A DNA stretch of 64,000 bases from Flavobacterium sasangense DSM 21067 (GCF_000686885.1 NZ_JMLU01000007.1:62001-126000); one strand, 5' to 3'; shown: positions 52,700-62,226, counted from the stretch's first letter. The notes: generated from the sequence alone by a model not told the origin. A program made the numbers and translations.

Positions 52700-53971
52700 A
52701 TGACTATTTTACTACTTGGTTCTGGCGGTCGCGAACACGCACTGGCTTGGAAAATGCTTCAATCTTCAAAATGTACATCTCTTTTTGTTGCTCCTGGAAA
52801 TGCAGGAACAGCAAACATCGCAAAAAATGTGGATTTGAATCCGAATGATTTTGATGTCGTTAAAGCTTTTGTTTTACAAGAAAAAGTAGAAATGGTTGTC
52901 GTAGGACCAGAAGATCCATTGGTGTTAGGAATTTATGATTTCTTCAAAAATGATGCTGAAATCAATCATATTCCTGTAATTGGACCATCAAAAGTGGGAG
53001 CACAATTAGAAGGTAGTAAAGAATTTGCTAAAGAATTTTTAGTAAAACACAACATTCCAACCGCTCGTTACGAAAGTTTCACTAAAGAAACCGTAGAGCA
53101 AGGTTGTAAATTTTTAGAAACTTTAGAAGCGCCATACGTTTTAAAAGCAGACGGATTAGCCGCTGGGAAAGGCGTTTTAATTTTATCTGATTTAGAAGAA
53201 GCGAAAACGGAATTACGAAATATGTTAGTGGGTGCTAAATTTGGACAAGCAAGTTCAAAAGTAGTAATCGAAGAATTCTTAGACGGAATTGAATTAAGTT
53301 GTTTCGTTTTAACTGACGGAAAATCATATAAAGTACTACCAACAGCAAAAGATTACAAACGAATCGGAGAAGGCGATACTGGATTAAATACAGGTGGAAT
53401 GGGCGCTGTATCTCCAGTTCCATTTGCCGATGCAGTTTTATTAGAAAAAATCGAAACTCGAATTGTAAAACCAACCATCGCAGGTTTACAAAAAGACGGA
53501 ATCGAATATAAAGGATTTGTTTTTATCGGTTTAATCAACGTGAAAGGCGAACCAATGGTTATCGAATATAACGTTCGAATGGGCGATCCAGAAACGGAAG
53601 TGGTAATGCCAAGATTAAAAAGTGATTTAGTTGAAATTTTTGAAGCCATCGCAAATCAAGAATTAGATAAAATTACTTTGGAAATTGATGAGAGAGCCGC
53701 TACAACGATTATGGTTGTTTCAGGTGGTTATCCTGAAGATTACGAAAAAGGAAAAGAAATTTTTGGATTGGAAAACATCACCGATTCTATTCCATTTCAT
53801 GCGGGAACAAAATTAGAGAACGGAAAAATAGTGACTAACGGAGGTCGAGTTATTGCGGTAACTTCGTATGGAAATGACTTTCAAGAAGCCATAAAAAAAT
53901 CTTATCAAAGTATAGCAAAACTACAATTTGATAAGATGTATTTTAGAAACGATATTGGTAAGGATTTATAA
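52700..53971 (+). CDS. purD: Phosphoribosylamine-glycine ligase
   Basis: A 423-residue ATP-grasp enzyme for the second step of purine synthesis. N-domain [19 protein letters not shown]-grasp stretch [49 protein letters not shown], and the metal-binding [18 protein letters not shown] are intact. Start ATG at 52700 follows from the -7 box. Monocistronic; a small hairpin (aaggatt / aatcctt) overlaps its stop but lacks a T tract. Confidence 0.96.
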   Translation: MTILLLGSGGREHALAWKMLQSSKCTSLFVAPGNAGTANIAKNVDLNPNDFDVVKAFVLQEKVEMVVVGPEDPLVLGIYDFFKNDAEINHIPVIGPSKVGAQLEGSKEFAKEFLVKHNIPTARYESFTKETVEQGCKFLETLEAPYVLKADGLAAGKGVLILSDLEEAKTELRNMLVGAKFGQASSKVVIEEFLDGIELSCFVLTDGKSYKVLPTAKDYKRIGEGDTGLNTGGMGAVSPVPFADAVLLEKIETRIVKPTIAGLQKDGIEYKGFVFIGLINVKGEPMVIEYNVRMGDPETEVVMPRLKSDLVEIFEAIANQELDKITLEIDERAATTIMVVSGGYPEDYEKGKEIFGLENITDSIPFHAGTKLENGKIVTNGGRVIAVTSYGNDFQEAIKKSYQSIAKLQFDKMYFRNDIGKDL

Positions 53972-53991
53972 TCCTTGCTAATATCTTAAGA

Positions 53992-54222
53992 TTATTTTAA
54001 AAATGAGTGTGCAGTTGTATCTTGCTCATCTTCATTATTTGCTTTGAAGATGTTCAATTGTTTAATCCAATACACCATTGCTGCACCACAAATAATAATA
54101 AAAATCCAATTAAGAATATTAGCTGCCCACCAGTTAGTTAATTCTAACTTAGCCAACATATCCATTGGAACAAACAAAAAGTCAACAAAAAGACTAGCAA
54201 TTCCGTCAAAAAATGATTTCAT
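53992..54222 (-). CDS. Small two-helix membrane protein (DUF6341-like)
   Basis: A 76-residue protein with an amphipathic N-terminal segment (FDGIASLFVDFLFVPMDML), one clear membrane helix (about 36-54) and an acidic tail. I match it, from memory and from its place next to upp, to DUF6341, a Flavobacteriia family of unknown function. Divergent from the DUF6427-like gene. Confidence 0.65.
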   Translation of the reverse strand: MKSFFDGIASLFVDFLFVPMDMLAKLELTNWWAANILNWIFIIICGAAMVYWIKQLNIFKANNEDEQDTTAHSFLK

Positions 54223-54268
54223 TTTGATAAAGTATTATATTTACACCACAAAAATATAAAATATTCGG

Positions 54269-55198
54269 ATGTTAGCAAGCATTTTTAGTAAAACAAGACC
54301 ATTTAATTATTTAGTAGTAGGTATTTTATCGCTTTTTTTCTTTTCTGTAAAGATAATTGCGTTAGCACAACCTAATGCCGATTGGATTTATTATGCTGAA
54401 GAGTTTGGTTTATATGTGCTTCTTTTTGCTTCATTATTCATTTTAAATTTCATTACGCTTAAGAACGGATTGACAAAAGGAAATAACTATGCTTTATTGT
54501 TGTTTTTTGTTTTTCTTTTGTTCTTCTCTTCGATTTTCCAGAATAAAAACATCATTATTTCCAACTTTCTATTGCTTTTGGCTTTAAGAAGATTAATTTC
54601 TTTAAAATCTTTACTTCAAACAAAAGAGAAAATTTTTGATGCTTCATTTTGGATTTTCTTAGCAGCATTATTTCACTTTTGGAGTATTTTTTATATCATT
54701 TTGGTTTTTATTGCGGTTATTCTTCACGTTTCAAAAGATTACCGAAATTGGATTATTCCTTTCATCGCTTTGTTCGCCGTAACCATTTTGTTCTTTCTTG
54801 CGAATAGTATTCTAGACAATACACTATTGAGTACACTGTTAGATAAAACGTATATCAGTTTTGATTTTTATTATTTCGAAAATGTTTACCAACGAATTGC
54901 TTTAGCTTTATTTACCTCAATAAGTTTGTTTTTCTTTGTAACTCATGTTTTTGACTTGCCAAATAAGGCATTAAATATGCAATCCTCACACAAAACGATT
55001 TTGTTTTCTTTTATTCTTGGAGTTGGAATTTATGTGCTTTCAGCCAATAAAAATAATGGATGTTTAGCATTTTGTTTCGGACCTTTAGCTGTGATGGGCG
55101 CTAATTTTATTGAGAAAATTGAGAACAATTGGGTAAAAGAAATTGTGGTCTACGCATTATTAGGTTTGGGAATTTTCTTCTTTACAATGCAATTATAA
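54269..55198 (+). CDS. Polytopic membrane protein (DUF6427-like)
   Basis: A 309-residue protein with about nine membrane helices, no soluble domain and no recognised catalytic motif. Start MLASIFSKTRPFNYLVVGIL is typical of the Flavobacteriia DUF6427 family that neighbours upp (family name from memory). The 3' end overlaps the convergent upp gene by 6 bases. Transport or glycan-related roles are possible, but nothing in the sequence decides. Confidence 0.65.
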   Translation: MLASIFSKTRPFNYLVVGILSLFFFSVKIIALAQPNADWIYYAEEFGLYVLLFASLFILNFITLKNGLTKGNNYALLLFFVFLLFFSSIFQNKNIIISNFLLLLALRRLISLKSLLQTKEKIFDASFWIFLAALFHFWSIFYIILVFIAVILHVSKDYRNWIIPFIALFAVTILFFLANSILDNTLLSTLLDKTYISFDFYYFENVYQRIALALFTSISLFFFVTHVFDLPNKALNMQSSHKTILFSFILGVGIYVLSANKNNGCLAFCFGPLAVMGANFIEKIENNWVKEIVVYALLGLGIFFFTMQL

Positions 55199-55846
55199 TT
55201 TAATTCCGTAAGCCAAATCTCCAGCATCGCCTAAACCTGGAACAATGTAGTTATGTTCGTTCAATTTTTCATCTAAGGCAGCTACCCATAAGTGACAATT
55301 TTCTGGAACGTTTTTTTCTAAGTATTCAATTCCTTCAGGTGTTGCAATAACAACAGCAATGTGAATTTCTTTTGGTTTTTGTTCCAAATGTAATTTGTGA
55401 AGTACAGCTACCAATGATTGTCCAGTAGCCAACATTGGATCAATTAAGATCAAATTTTTTCCTTCGAATGATGGAGCTGCTTGATACTCTACTAAAATTT
55501 CAAACTTATCATCGTTGTCATAATGATGACGGTAAGCCGAGACAAATCCGTTTTCTGCGTTGTCAAAAAAGCTCATGAAACCTTGATGTAAAGCTAAACC
55601 AGCACGTAAAATCGAACATAGAACAACGGGTTCTGCAATGGTTGTAGTGTGTTTGATACCAAGTGGTGTTTGCACATCGATGTTTTTGTAATCAAGTGTT
55701 TTACTTAATTCGTAAGCCATTATTTCTCCAATACGCTCAATATTTTTTCGAAAACGCATACTGTCATTTTGGATGTTCACATCGCGAATTTGCGCTAAAA
55801 AATGATTAAGAATACTGTTTTGTTCGGAGATATAATGAATGTGCAT
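55193..55846 (-). CDS. upp: Uracil phosphoribosyltransferase
   Basis: A 217-residue type I phosphoribosyltransferase that salvages uracil to UMP. PRPP-binding loop region LILIDPMLATGQSLVAVL (about 122-139), the AGLALHQGFMSFF segment, and the C-terminal uracil-binding VPGLGDAGDLAYGIKL are present. The ATG at 55846 was preferred over the longer frame from 55882, whose extra 12 residues are not part of the family. Confidence 0.93.
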   Translation of the reverse strand: MHIHYISEQNSILNHFLAQIRDVNIQNDSMRFRKNIERIGEIMAYELSKTLDYKNIDVQTPLGIKHTTTIAEPVVLCSILRAGLALHQGFMSFFDNAENGFVSAYRHHYDNDDKFEILVEYQAAPSFEGKNLILIDPMLATGQSLVAVLHKLHLEQKPKEIHIAVVIATPEGIEYLEKNVPENCHLWVAALDEKLNEHNYIVPGLGDAGDLAYGIKL

Positions 55847-55890
55847 CGATTTTATTTTTTGTAATTCAGGATAAAAGTACAAAAAATCGC

Positions 55891-55898
55891 TATTTTTG
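55891..55898 (+). promoter_or_regulatory. -7 box of the DUF4254-GT9 operon
   Basis: TATTTTTG, 22 bases before the ATG at 55921. Confidence 0.5.
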
Positions 55899-55920
55899 TA
55901 TCAATTTAAAAGAGATAATT

Positions 55921-56526
55921 ATGTTTGCTGAATTTGCATTTCCCATTTTTGAACAAAGTATCAAAGCATATCACATCATTGACGATGTGTATCAACCAGT
56001 TGTAAATCCTTTCGAAAAAGGAACTATTGAATATTTGTTATTTGCAAAAAACTGGGTAGACACCGTGCAATGGCATTATGAAGATATCGTTCGTGATCCA
56101 AATATTGACCCGGTTGCAGCTTTAGATTTAAAACGTAAAATTGATGCTTCCAACCAAGTTCGTACGGATATGGTGGAATACATCGATAGTTATTTCTTAG
56201 ATAAATACAAAGACGTTCAAGTAAAACCAAATGCAAAAATCAATACGGAAAGTCCAGCTTGGGCAATTGACCGTTTATCGATTTTGGCTTTGAAAATTTA
56301 CCACATGAACGAAGAGGCAACTCGTGCAGAAGCAACGGCGGAACACAGAGCAAAATGTCAAGAAAAATTAAATGTATTGTTAGACCAAAAGAACGATATG
56401 TTTACTTCAATCAGTCAGTTAATTGAAGATATTGAAGCGGGTGACAAATACATGAAAGTGTACAAACAAATGAAAATGTACAACGACGAGGAGTTAAATC
56501 CAGTATTGTATCAGAATAAAAAATAG
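55921..56526 (+). CDS. DUF4254 protein
   Basis: A 201-residue, all-helical soluble protein. VDTVQWHYEDIVRDPNIDP and SSNxVRTDMVE-like (ASNQVRTDMVEYID) stretches mark DUF4254, a family of unknown function that regularly sits beside heptosyltransferase-like GT9 genes in Bacteroidetes. Here the GT9 gene follows after 11 bases. A role in surface glycolipid synthesis is an inference from this pairing. Confidence 0.8.
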   Translation: MFAEFAFPIFEQSIKAYHIIDDVYQPVVNPFEKGTIEYLLFAKNWVDTVQWHYEDIVRDPNIDPVAALDLKRKIDASNQVRTDMVEYIDSYFLDKYKDVQVKPNAKINTESPAWAIDRLSILALKIYHMNEEATRAEATAEHRAKCQEKLNVLLDQKNDMFTSISQLIEDIEAGDKYMKVYKQMKMYNDEELNPVLYQNKK

Positions 56527-56537
56527 TCGTCAAATTG

Positions 56538-57575
56538 ATGTCTAAACCAAAACACATATTGGTAATAAGGCTCTCAGCTATGGGTGATGTTGCTATGACA
56601 GTTCCAGTGTTGAGAGCCTTAGTTTTGCAATATCCCGAAGTAAAAATCACAGTAGTTTCCCGACCTTTTTTTCAGCCTTTTTTTGATGGAATTCCAAATG
56701 TGAATTTCTTTGGTGTGGATTTGAAAGAACGACACAAAGGTTTTGTCGGATTACTTCGATTATTTTCCGATTTACGAAAATTGAACATTGATGCAGTTGC
56801 CGATTTACACAATGTACTTCGTTCTAAAGTTGTCCGAACATTATTCGCGTTAAGCGGAAAAAAAGTCGCCGCAACCGATAAAGGAAGAGCTGACAAGAAA
56901 GCCTTAACCAATTTAACCAACAAAGTTTTTGCTCCAGTAAAATCAATGGTCGAAAGACATGTAGATACTTTCAAACAGCTTGGATTTTCAGTTGATTTAG
57001 CGAATCCTCAATTTCCTGAAAAAGCGATTTTATCTCAAGAAATTCTTTCCATAACTGGAATTAAAAATCAAAATTGGATTGGAATTGCGCCTTTTGCTCA
57101 ATATGAAAGTAAAGTGTATCCAATCGATTTAATGCAAGAAGTAATTGATGGTTTAGCAGAAAATAAAAATCATAAAATCTTCTTATTTGGTGGAGGTGAG
57201 AAAGAAATTCAGTTGTTGAATCAATTACAAAACCAACACGAAAATGTAATTGTTTTAGCTGGAAAATTAAAATTCAAACAAGAGTTAGAAGTGATTTCCA
57301 ATTTAGATACCATGCTTTCCATGGATTCAGGAAATGCGCACATTGCAGCTATGTTGGGCGTTAAAGTCATTACACTTTGGGGTGCCACTCATCCTTATGC
57401 AGGTTTTAAACCGTTCAATCAACCTGACGATTATTGTTTGACTTCGGATAGAGAAAAATATCCATTATTACCAACATCCATTTATGGAAACAAAAAGGTA
57501 GAAGGTTATGAAGATGTGATGCGAACGATTTTACCCAATACAATTATAGAAAAAATAGAAAAGGAGCTGAAGTAG
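56538..57575 (+). CDS. Family 9 glycosyltransferase (heptosyltransferase-like)
   Basis: A 345-residue GT-B enzyme: LVIRLSAMGDVAMTVPVLRAL, VADLHNVLRSKVVRTLF, WIGIAPFAQYESKVYP and the donor-site MDSGNAHIAAMLGVKVITLWGATHP, the pattern of RfaF/RfaC/WaaQ. Likely adds a sugar to lipid A core or a similar glycolipid. ATG at 56538 is preferred over a TTG one codon earlier. A terminator overlaps its stop. Confidence 0.9.
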   Translation: MSKPKHILVIRLSAMGDVAMTVPVLRALVLQYPEVKITVVSRPFFQPFFDGIPNVNFFGVDLKERHKGFVGLLRLFSDLRKLNIDAVADLHNVLRSKVVRTLFALSGKKVAATDKGRADKKALTNLTNKVFAPVKSMVERHVDTFKQLGFSVDLANPQFPEKAILSQEILSITGIKNQNWIGIAPFAQYESKVYPIDLMQEVIDGLAENKNHKIFLFGGGEKEIQLLNQLQNQHENVIVLAGKLKFKQELEVISNLDTMLSMDSGNAHIAAMLGVKVITLWGATHPYAGFKPFNQPDDYCLTSDREKYPLLPTSIYGNKKVEGYEDVMRTILPNTIIEKIEKELK

Positions 57576-57588
57576 CTCCTTTCTTTTT
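57561..57588 (+). terminator. Terminator of the GT9 gene
   Basis: Stem aaggagct / agctcctt with a 5-base loop overlapping the stop codon, then tctttttag. The T tract has one C. Confidence 0.65.
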
Positions 57589-57606
57589 AGTTATAGGTTT
57601 TTTGCA

Positions 57607-59838
57607 TCAAAATCCTAAATGAACTAAAATATAATTTTTCAATAAATTGTGGAAAAACTTCTCTTGGTCAGTTTCAACACCAATCGTTGTGAAATTAGCG
57701 CTTGACAGGAATCCATTATCGCAAATGAATAACGCTCTATTGCCTTCACCACAGGTCCAAATAGCGGGTTTACCACTTGGATATGTTGCCAACACTTGAG
57801 CGCCAATCGGTAAAGTGTAAGTTGTACCATTAAATTCGGCACTAACGCCTGTTCCTAATAATGCTACACCTGCATTTGCGGTGCTCCAATAACTGCTACT
57901 TAATGGAATAGTTGAATTTACCGTCGTCGGATTTGCTCCTGCAATAAAAGTTCCTGTGCCTCCAAAGGCAGTATGATAATTGTTTGAAGTGGTAATGGCA
58001 TTTGCATCATTCGCATCCAAAGTAATAATTGCAATTCCGCCCAAAGCCACATAATCTCGAATTCTTTGACAATCGGCTAAGCTTCTTGAACCTGCAGTTT
58101 TGTTGGGTCCACAAGCCGCAATGTCAATTGTATTTCGCATCGTTAATGGAGAAATTCCACCGTTAAAAATGGTAACGTAATCATCATGTAATATTCCACC
58201 AATGGTATTAAAAATTCCCGTTGGGCCATAATTTTGTGGAACCGTTTGTTGTCCAAATGGAGACGTAGCATTATAAGCACTTCCATCAATATATTTTATC
58301 GAAATTACTCTTCCGTTCACACGAATTGAAAACACACAAGTTTGTCCTCCAAATGTGATGGGAAAACTTGCTAATCCTGAGTAAGTAGGAGTTCCTGTTA
58401 TCGTAAAACTTAAGTTTCCATTTCCTGAAGCCAAAGTTCCAGGTGTTAAAGTTGCGGTTAATCCTAAAACTCCAGTTGAGTTTATGGTTTGGGTTGGATA
58501 AGCTACACCATTTCCACCTGTATAAGGTAACGTGGTTGTACCAGAATATAAACTAAACTGAGTTGCTGTTGCAGGAGAATGAATCGCTCCACTACAATTC
58601 AAACCGGTCACTGTTGGACTTCCACTAATCACAATTTGAACATCTGCGCCAGAACAACCTAGATTTGTTATAAAATTACTTAAATTAAAACGAGCATTAC
58701 CTGTTCCAGAAGGTGTTCCGCTAACATTAAAAACTAATGTCCCGCCAGCAGGATTTGTAAATCCAGCAGCAATTGTTGCGATTAATCCTGTTACTCCTGT
58801 TGAAGGAATACTTTGAGCATCATAACCACCACCATTTCCGCCAGCAGGATAGGTTACGGTAATAGTTCCAGTATAAGGTGAACCATTAATTCCAGTTGTT
58901 GGACTTTCCACAACGGCTGTTGAACAGGTTATAGGTGCAATGCTAGCTTTGTTGATAGTTATAGTGAAACTACAACTCTTGCCATCAAATGTAAATGGAA
59001 ATGTTGCGGTGGCTGTTGTTGATGCAGAGACAAAAGGGTCGGGATTACCAGTTACCGTAAAAGTGAAATTCCCTGCTCCAGTAGCTAATGTTCCTGCGTT
59101 TAAAGTTGCTGTTAATCCTGTTACTCCTGTTGAAGCAATAGGTGTTCCAGCGGAATAAGCCACGCCATTTCCACCAGTGTAAGGAACGGTTACTGTTTTA
59201 TTATAGGGTAAACCTGCAACTCCATTTCCGGCAGGTGTAACTGTGAAAGGAGCAATACAAGGAAGAGAAGCAATAGTAGGACCGTCAACAGTTATAGAAA
59301 AAGAACAACTTAATCCTCCAAATGAAATAGCAAAATTAGCCGTTCCGCTTGAAGTTGGTATTCCCGAAATGACATAAGTTAAATTTCCAGTTCCGTTGGT
59401 TAGCGTTCCCGCTTGTAAAGTTGCGGTTAATCCTGTAACTCCCGTTGAAGCAATTGGAAAACCTGAAGGATATGAACCCCCATTTCCTCCAGAGTATGGA
59501 ATAGTGGCATTGCCAGAATAACTCACACCAACAGCGCCTGCACTTTCTGTTACTCCAGCACAATTTAAAATCGAAATGGTTGCGTCACAAAGTGAATTCC
59601 AAGCAGAACTTTTGTAATATTGAAAACAATTAATAGAGGTGTTGTAAATCATTAATCCATTAGCTGGTGAAGCAATAGCATCACGTTGTGCTGTGGTTAA
59701 TCTTGGCACAAGAAATCCTTGGGTTGTACTAGTTAGATCTAAAATGGAACTTGCATGTGGATTAGTTGTTCCAATTCCAACTTGAGCAAAAGATTGAATC
59801 GTGTAAAAAACGATAATAGTTAATAAAATTTTTTTCAT
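57607..59838 (-). CDS. Secreted protein with four Ig-like putative adhesion repeats
   Basis: A 743-residue protein: signal peptide (MKKILLTIIVFYTIQSFAQ), then the head QVGIGTTNP...GFLVPRLTTAQRDAI common to Bacteroidetes surface/tail-fibre-like proteins (to about residue 90). Four modules of about 90 residues follow (about 90-450). Each has an early Cys, a YTGGNGVAY-like turn, STGVTGLTATL, GTL..G.GNL.F...G.P and a late Cys in CSFTI. A distinct C-terminal domain (about 455-743) lacks these repeats. No T9SS C-terminal signal is evident. The Met at 59838 starts the signal peptide; the longer frame is rejected. Confidence 0.78.
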   Translation of the reverse strand: MKKILLTIIVFYTIQSFAQVGIGTTNPHASSILDLTSTTQGFLVPRLTTAQRDAIASPANGLMIYNTSINCFQYYKSSAWNSLCDATISILNCAGVTESAGAVGVSYSGNATIPYSGGNGGSYPSGFPIASTGVTGLTATLQAGTLTNGTGNLTYVISGIPTSSGTANFAISFGGLSCSFSITVDGPTIASLPCIAPFTVTPAGNGVAGLPYNKTVTVPYTGGNGVAYSAGTPIASTGVTGLTATLNAGTLATGAGNFTFTVTGNPDPFVSASTTATATFPFTFDGKSCSFTITINKASIAPITCSTAVVESPTTGINGSPYTGTITVTYPAGGNGGGYDAQSIPSTGVTGLIATIAAGFTNPAGGTLVFNVSGTPSGTGNARFNLSNFITNLGCSGADVQIVISGSPTVTGLNCSGAIHSPATATQFSLYSGTTTLPYTGGNGVAYPTQTINSTGVLGLTATLTPGTLASGNGNLSFTITGTPTYSGLASFPITFGGQTCVFSIRVNGRVISIKYIDGSAYNATSPFGQQTVPQNYGPTGIFNTIGGILHDDYVTIFNGGISPLTMRNTIDIAACGPNKTAGSRSLADCQRIRDYVALGGIAIITLDANDANAITTSNNYHTAFGGTGTFIAGANPTTVNSTIPLSSSYWSTANAGVALLGTGVSAEFNGTTYTLPIGAQVLATYPSGKPAIWTCGEGNRALFICDNGFLSSANFTTIGVETDQEKFFHNLLKNYILVHLGF

Positions 59839-59974
59839 AATCATTTGTATTTTGATGCAGGTCAAAACTACTTCTGTTGAAAATGATAAGAAAATACTAT
59901 ATGTTTGTATTCCGTGAATTTGTACAAATTCCGTATATTTAAACATTAATTAACCTAAAATACAGCCTAATTTA

Positions 59975-61057
59975 ATGTCATTACTACTTCCTATTTTAAC
60001 TGCTTTTGTGTTAGCATTTCTCTTTTTATTTAGGGGAAATGGCAAGCAAAATAAGACTTCGCAGTTTTTAGGATTGTATTTTTTACTTTGGGCTTTTGCT
60101 ATTTCGTGTTTCTTTTTGGCAACTGAAAAGCTAACTTGGCTTCCTGAGAAGATTTCTGAGGTAATTATGTTACTTTTCTTTGTTTTCCTACTTGCAATTC
60201 CACCTACGATTTATCTTTATAGTGTTTTTTTGGCCGGAATTCGTCAAAGCAGAAATGTAAAACATTTTTATGTGGTGTTTTTGCTTTTCTTTATTAATGC
60301 ATTTTCCTTTTTATATATGGATTCGAAAAAGAATCTTTTTATGAAAGAAATGAGCGAAAAAGTATTGACATATTCCAATTATTTGGCACTGCTTTTCGTG
60401 TTTCCCTTGTTGAGTATTTATTATCTATTTTTATCCATTTCTGTATTTAAAAGGTATAAAAGAGAAAAACAATTGGACACCACTTCGCCTGGAATTCACC
60501 CTGATAAATTGCTTCACTTTATTTTAGGTTATGTAATTTTTATGGTCTTGTTATTAATAAGTCTAACAGGGATTTTACCTAAATTTTTAAAATTATCTTT
60601 CGAATTATACTCTGCAGCTTATTTTATTTATGTGGGTTACATCAGTTGGAAACAAGAAAAATTGGATTTTGAAGTTGTGCAAGAGCAAAAGGAAGCTAAA
60701 GAATCAGAAAATTATGCGCCATTTTTTGAAGGATTAGAAGAAAAGTTAGGCATCATAATGAAAGAAGAAAAACCCTTTTTAGATGCCAAACTTACTTTGA
60801 ATCAGTTGGCTAAGAAAATTGGAAGTAATGAAAAATATTTGTCACTTTTCTTAAACTCTAAGTACGAAATGAATTTTGCAACCTACATTAATTCTTATCG
60901 AATTGAAGAAGCAAAACAACTTTTAGTACAAAAAGAAACCTTCAATTTCACTATTGAAACAATAGCAAATATGGCGGGATTTCATTCTAAATCTTCTTTC
61001 AATACTGCTTTTAAGAAAGCTACGGGTAAAACTCCATCAGAGTTTAAAAACCATTAA
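59975..61057 (+). CDS. Membrane-anchored AraC-family regulator
   Basis: A 360-residue protein with about seven N-terminal membrane helices (1-225) and a C-terminal AraC-type double helix-turn-helix (about 262-358). The latter has LNQLAKKIGSNEKYLSLFLN, FATYINSYRIEEAKQLL, and the second HTH FTIETIANMAGFHSKSSFNTAFKKATGKTPSEFK. It probably senses a membrane or envelope signal and acts at DNA. It is divergent from the repeat protein (136 bases between starts), which is a candidate target. The 3' end overlaps the convergent PaaE-like gene by 4 bases. Confidence 0.88.
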   Translation: MSLLLPILTAFVLAFLFLFRGNGKQNKTSQFLGLYFLLWAFAISCFFLATEKLTWLPEKISEVIMLLFFVFLLAIPPTIYLYSVFLAGIRQSRNVKHFYVVFLLFFINAFSFLYMDSKKNLFMKEMSEKVLTYSNYLALLFVFPLLSIYYLFLSISVFKRYKREKQLDTTSPGIHPDKLLHFILGYVIFMVLLLISLTGILPKFLKLSFELYSAAYFIYVGYISWKQEKLDFEVVQEQKEAKESENYAPFFEGLEEKLGIIMKEEKPFLDAKLTLNQLAKKIGSNEKYLSLFLNSKYEMNFATYINSYRIEEAKQLLVQKETFNFTIETIANMAGFHSKSSFNTAFKKATGKTPSEFKNH

Positions 61058-62106
61058 ACATCATCAAAATCAATCTTAATTGTAGCTGTTGTTGGATGCG
61101 CCTGACAAGCTAATGTTAATCCTTCTGCAATTTCGGCATCGGTTAAAATTTGATTCTTTTTCAAGACCGCTTCACCTTCTGTAATTCTACAAATACAACT
61201 GCTACAAATCCCACCTTGACAAGAATAGGGAACATCTAAACCTTGTTTCAACGCCGCTTCTAATAAAGTTTGCTTTTGACTCATTTCGAAAGTCGTTTCT
61301 TCATCATCAACTAAAATGGAAATTTTAGTGTGACCATCAGCGTTTGCAACGGTTTCTCCTTCGTTTGATGAGGTAGAGAATAATTCAAATTTAATATCTG
61401 AACTCGCAATATTATTTTCTTTCAATGTATCCGAAACCAAATTGATCATCTCTTCAGGTCCGCATAAATAGAATTTTGAAAATTCCATTTCAGCATGTTT
61501 GTTTTTCAAGATGAAATTTACCGTTGATTTATCAATTCGGCCAAACAAAGCATTGTCAGCCGTTGATTGGCTATAAACATATTGTACAAATAAACGTCCA
61601 ACATATTGCAATTGCAAATCGTGTAATTGATTGTGGAAAATGGTATCTTTTTCTGATTTATTTCCGTAAACCAAAACAAAAGTACTGTTTGGTTCTTCTT
61701 CTAAAACCGATTTTAAAATTGAGTAAACAGGCGTAATTCCACTACCCGCCACAAAAGCTGCATAGTTTTTCTGACGTTCTGCTTTAGGTTCGAAAGTGAA
61801 TTTCCCTTCTGGAGTTCCTACTTCGATTATATTTCCAACCGCTAATTTTTCATTGGCAAACTTGGAGAAGAATCCGCCTTGGATGGCTTTAACGGCAATT
61901 CGTAATTCGCCACTTTTTGGAGAAGAACAAATCGAATACGCTCTTCTAATTTCTTGTCCGTCAAGTGTAATTTTTAAGTTTACATATTGTCCTGCAACGA
62001 ATTGGTAATACGATTTTAATTCGTCGGGAACATTAAAAAGAATCGAAACCGCATCGGCTGTTTCTTTGATGATTTCTTTAATGCTTAATTTATAAAATGA
62101 TGACAT
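61054..62106 (-). CDS. PaaE/ferredoxin-NADP reductase-like 2Fe-2S flavoprotein
   Basis: A 350-residue reductase: FAD-binding barrel (about 5-100; RRAYSICSSP), NAD(P)-binding domain (about 108-225; FVAGSGITPVYSIL), and C-terminal plant-type 2Fe-2S ferredoxin domain (about 258-350). The last has the cluster Cys set in PYSCQGGICSSCICRI plus LACQAHP. This is the PaaE layout, moving electrons from NADPH to an oxygenase. No oxygenase gene is in the window. It has its own -7 box. Confidence 0.9.
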   Translation of the reverse strand: MSSFYKLSIKEIIKETADAVSILFNVPDELKSYYQFVAGQYVNLKITLDGQEIRRAYSICSSPKSGELRIAVKAIQGGFFSKFANEKLAVGNIIEVGTPEGKFTFEPKAERQKNYAAFVAGSGITPVYSILKSVLEEEPNSTFVLVYGNKSEKDTIFHNQLHDLQLQYVGRLFVQYVYSQSTADNALFGRIDKSTVNFILKNKHAEMEFSKFYLCGPEEMINLVSDTLKENNIASSDIKFELFSTSSNEGETVANADGHTKISILVDDEETTFEMSQKQTLLEAALKQGLDVPYSCQGGICSSCICRITEGEAVLKKNQILTDAEIAEGLTLACQAHPTTATIKIDFDDV

Positions 62107-62122
62107 GGTATTTTATTTTTTA

Positions 62123-62130
62123 CAAAAATA
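62123..62130 (-). promoter_or_regulatory. -7 box of the PaaE-like gene
   Basis: TATTTTTG on the minus strand, 17 bases before the ATG. Confidence 0.5.
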
Positions 62131-62196
62131 CTATTTATCAAGAAAATAGAAGATAGAATTTAGAAAATAGAGGTCAAAAAAATATACTTAAGACTA

Positions 62197-62226
62197 TTAT
62201 GCATAAGAAAATTATGTATATATTTG
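62197..62226 (+). promoter_or_regulatory. padR promoter with palindromic operator candidate
   Basis: -7 box TATATTTG (62219-62226), 18 bases before the padR ATG. A perfect 10-base palindrome TTATGCATAA (62197-62206) sits where the -33 region would be, with a further ATTATGTATA half-match at 62211-62220. It fits autorepression by PadR, which is common in the family. Confidence 0.5.

Noticed and set aside
53960..53976. Hairpin at the end of purD as a terminator
   Set aside because: Seven-base stem with a three-base loop but no following T run.
55847..55882. Longer start for upp
   Set aside because: The 12 added residues are outside the family, and conserved sequence begins at the Met at 55846.
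59839..59946. Longer start for the repeat-containing secreted protein
   Set aside because: A perfect signal peptide begins at 59838; the extension would bury it.
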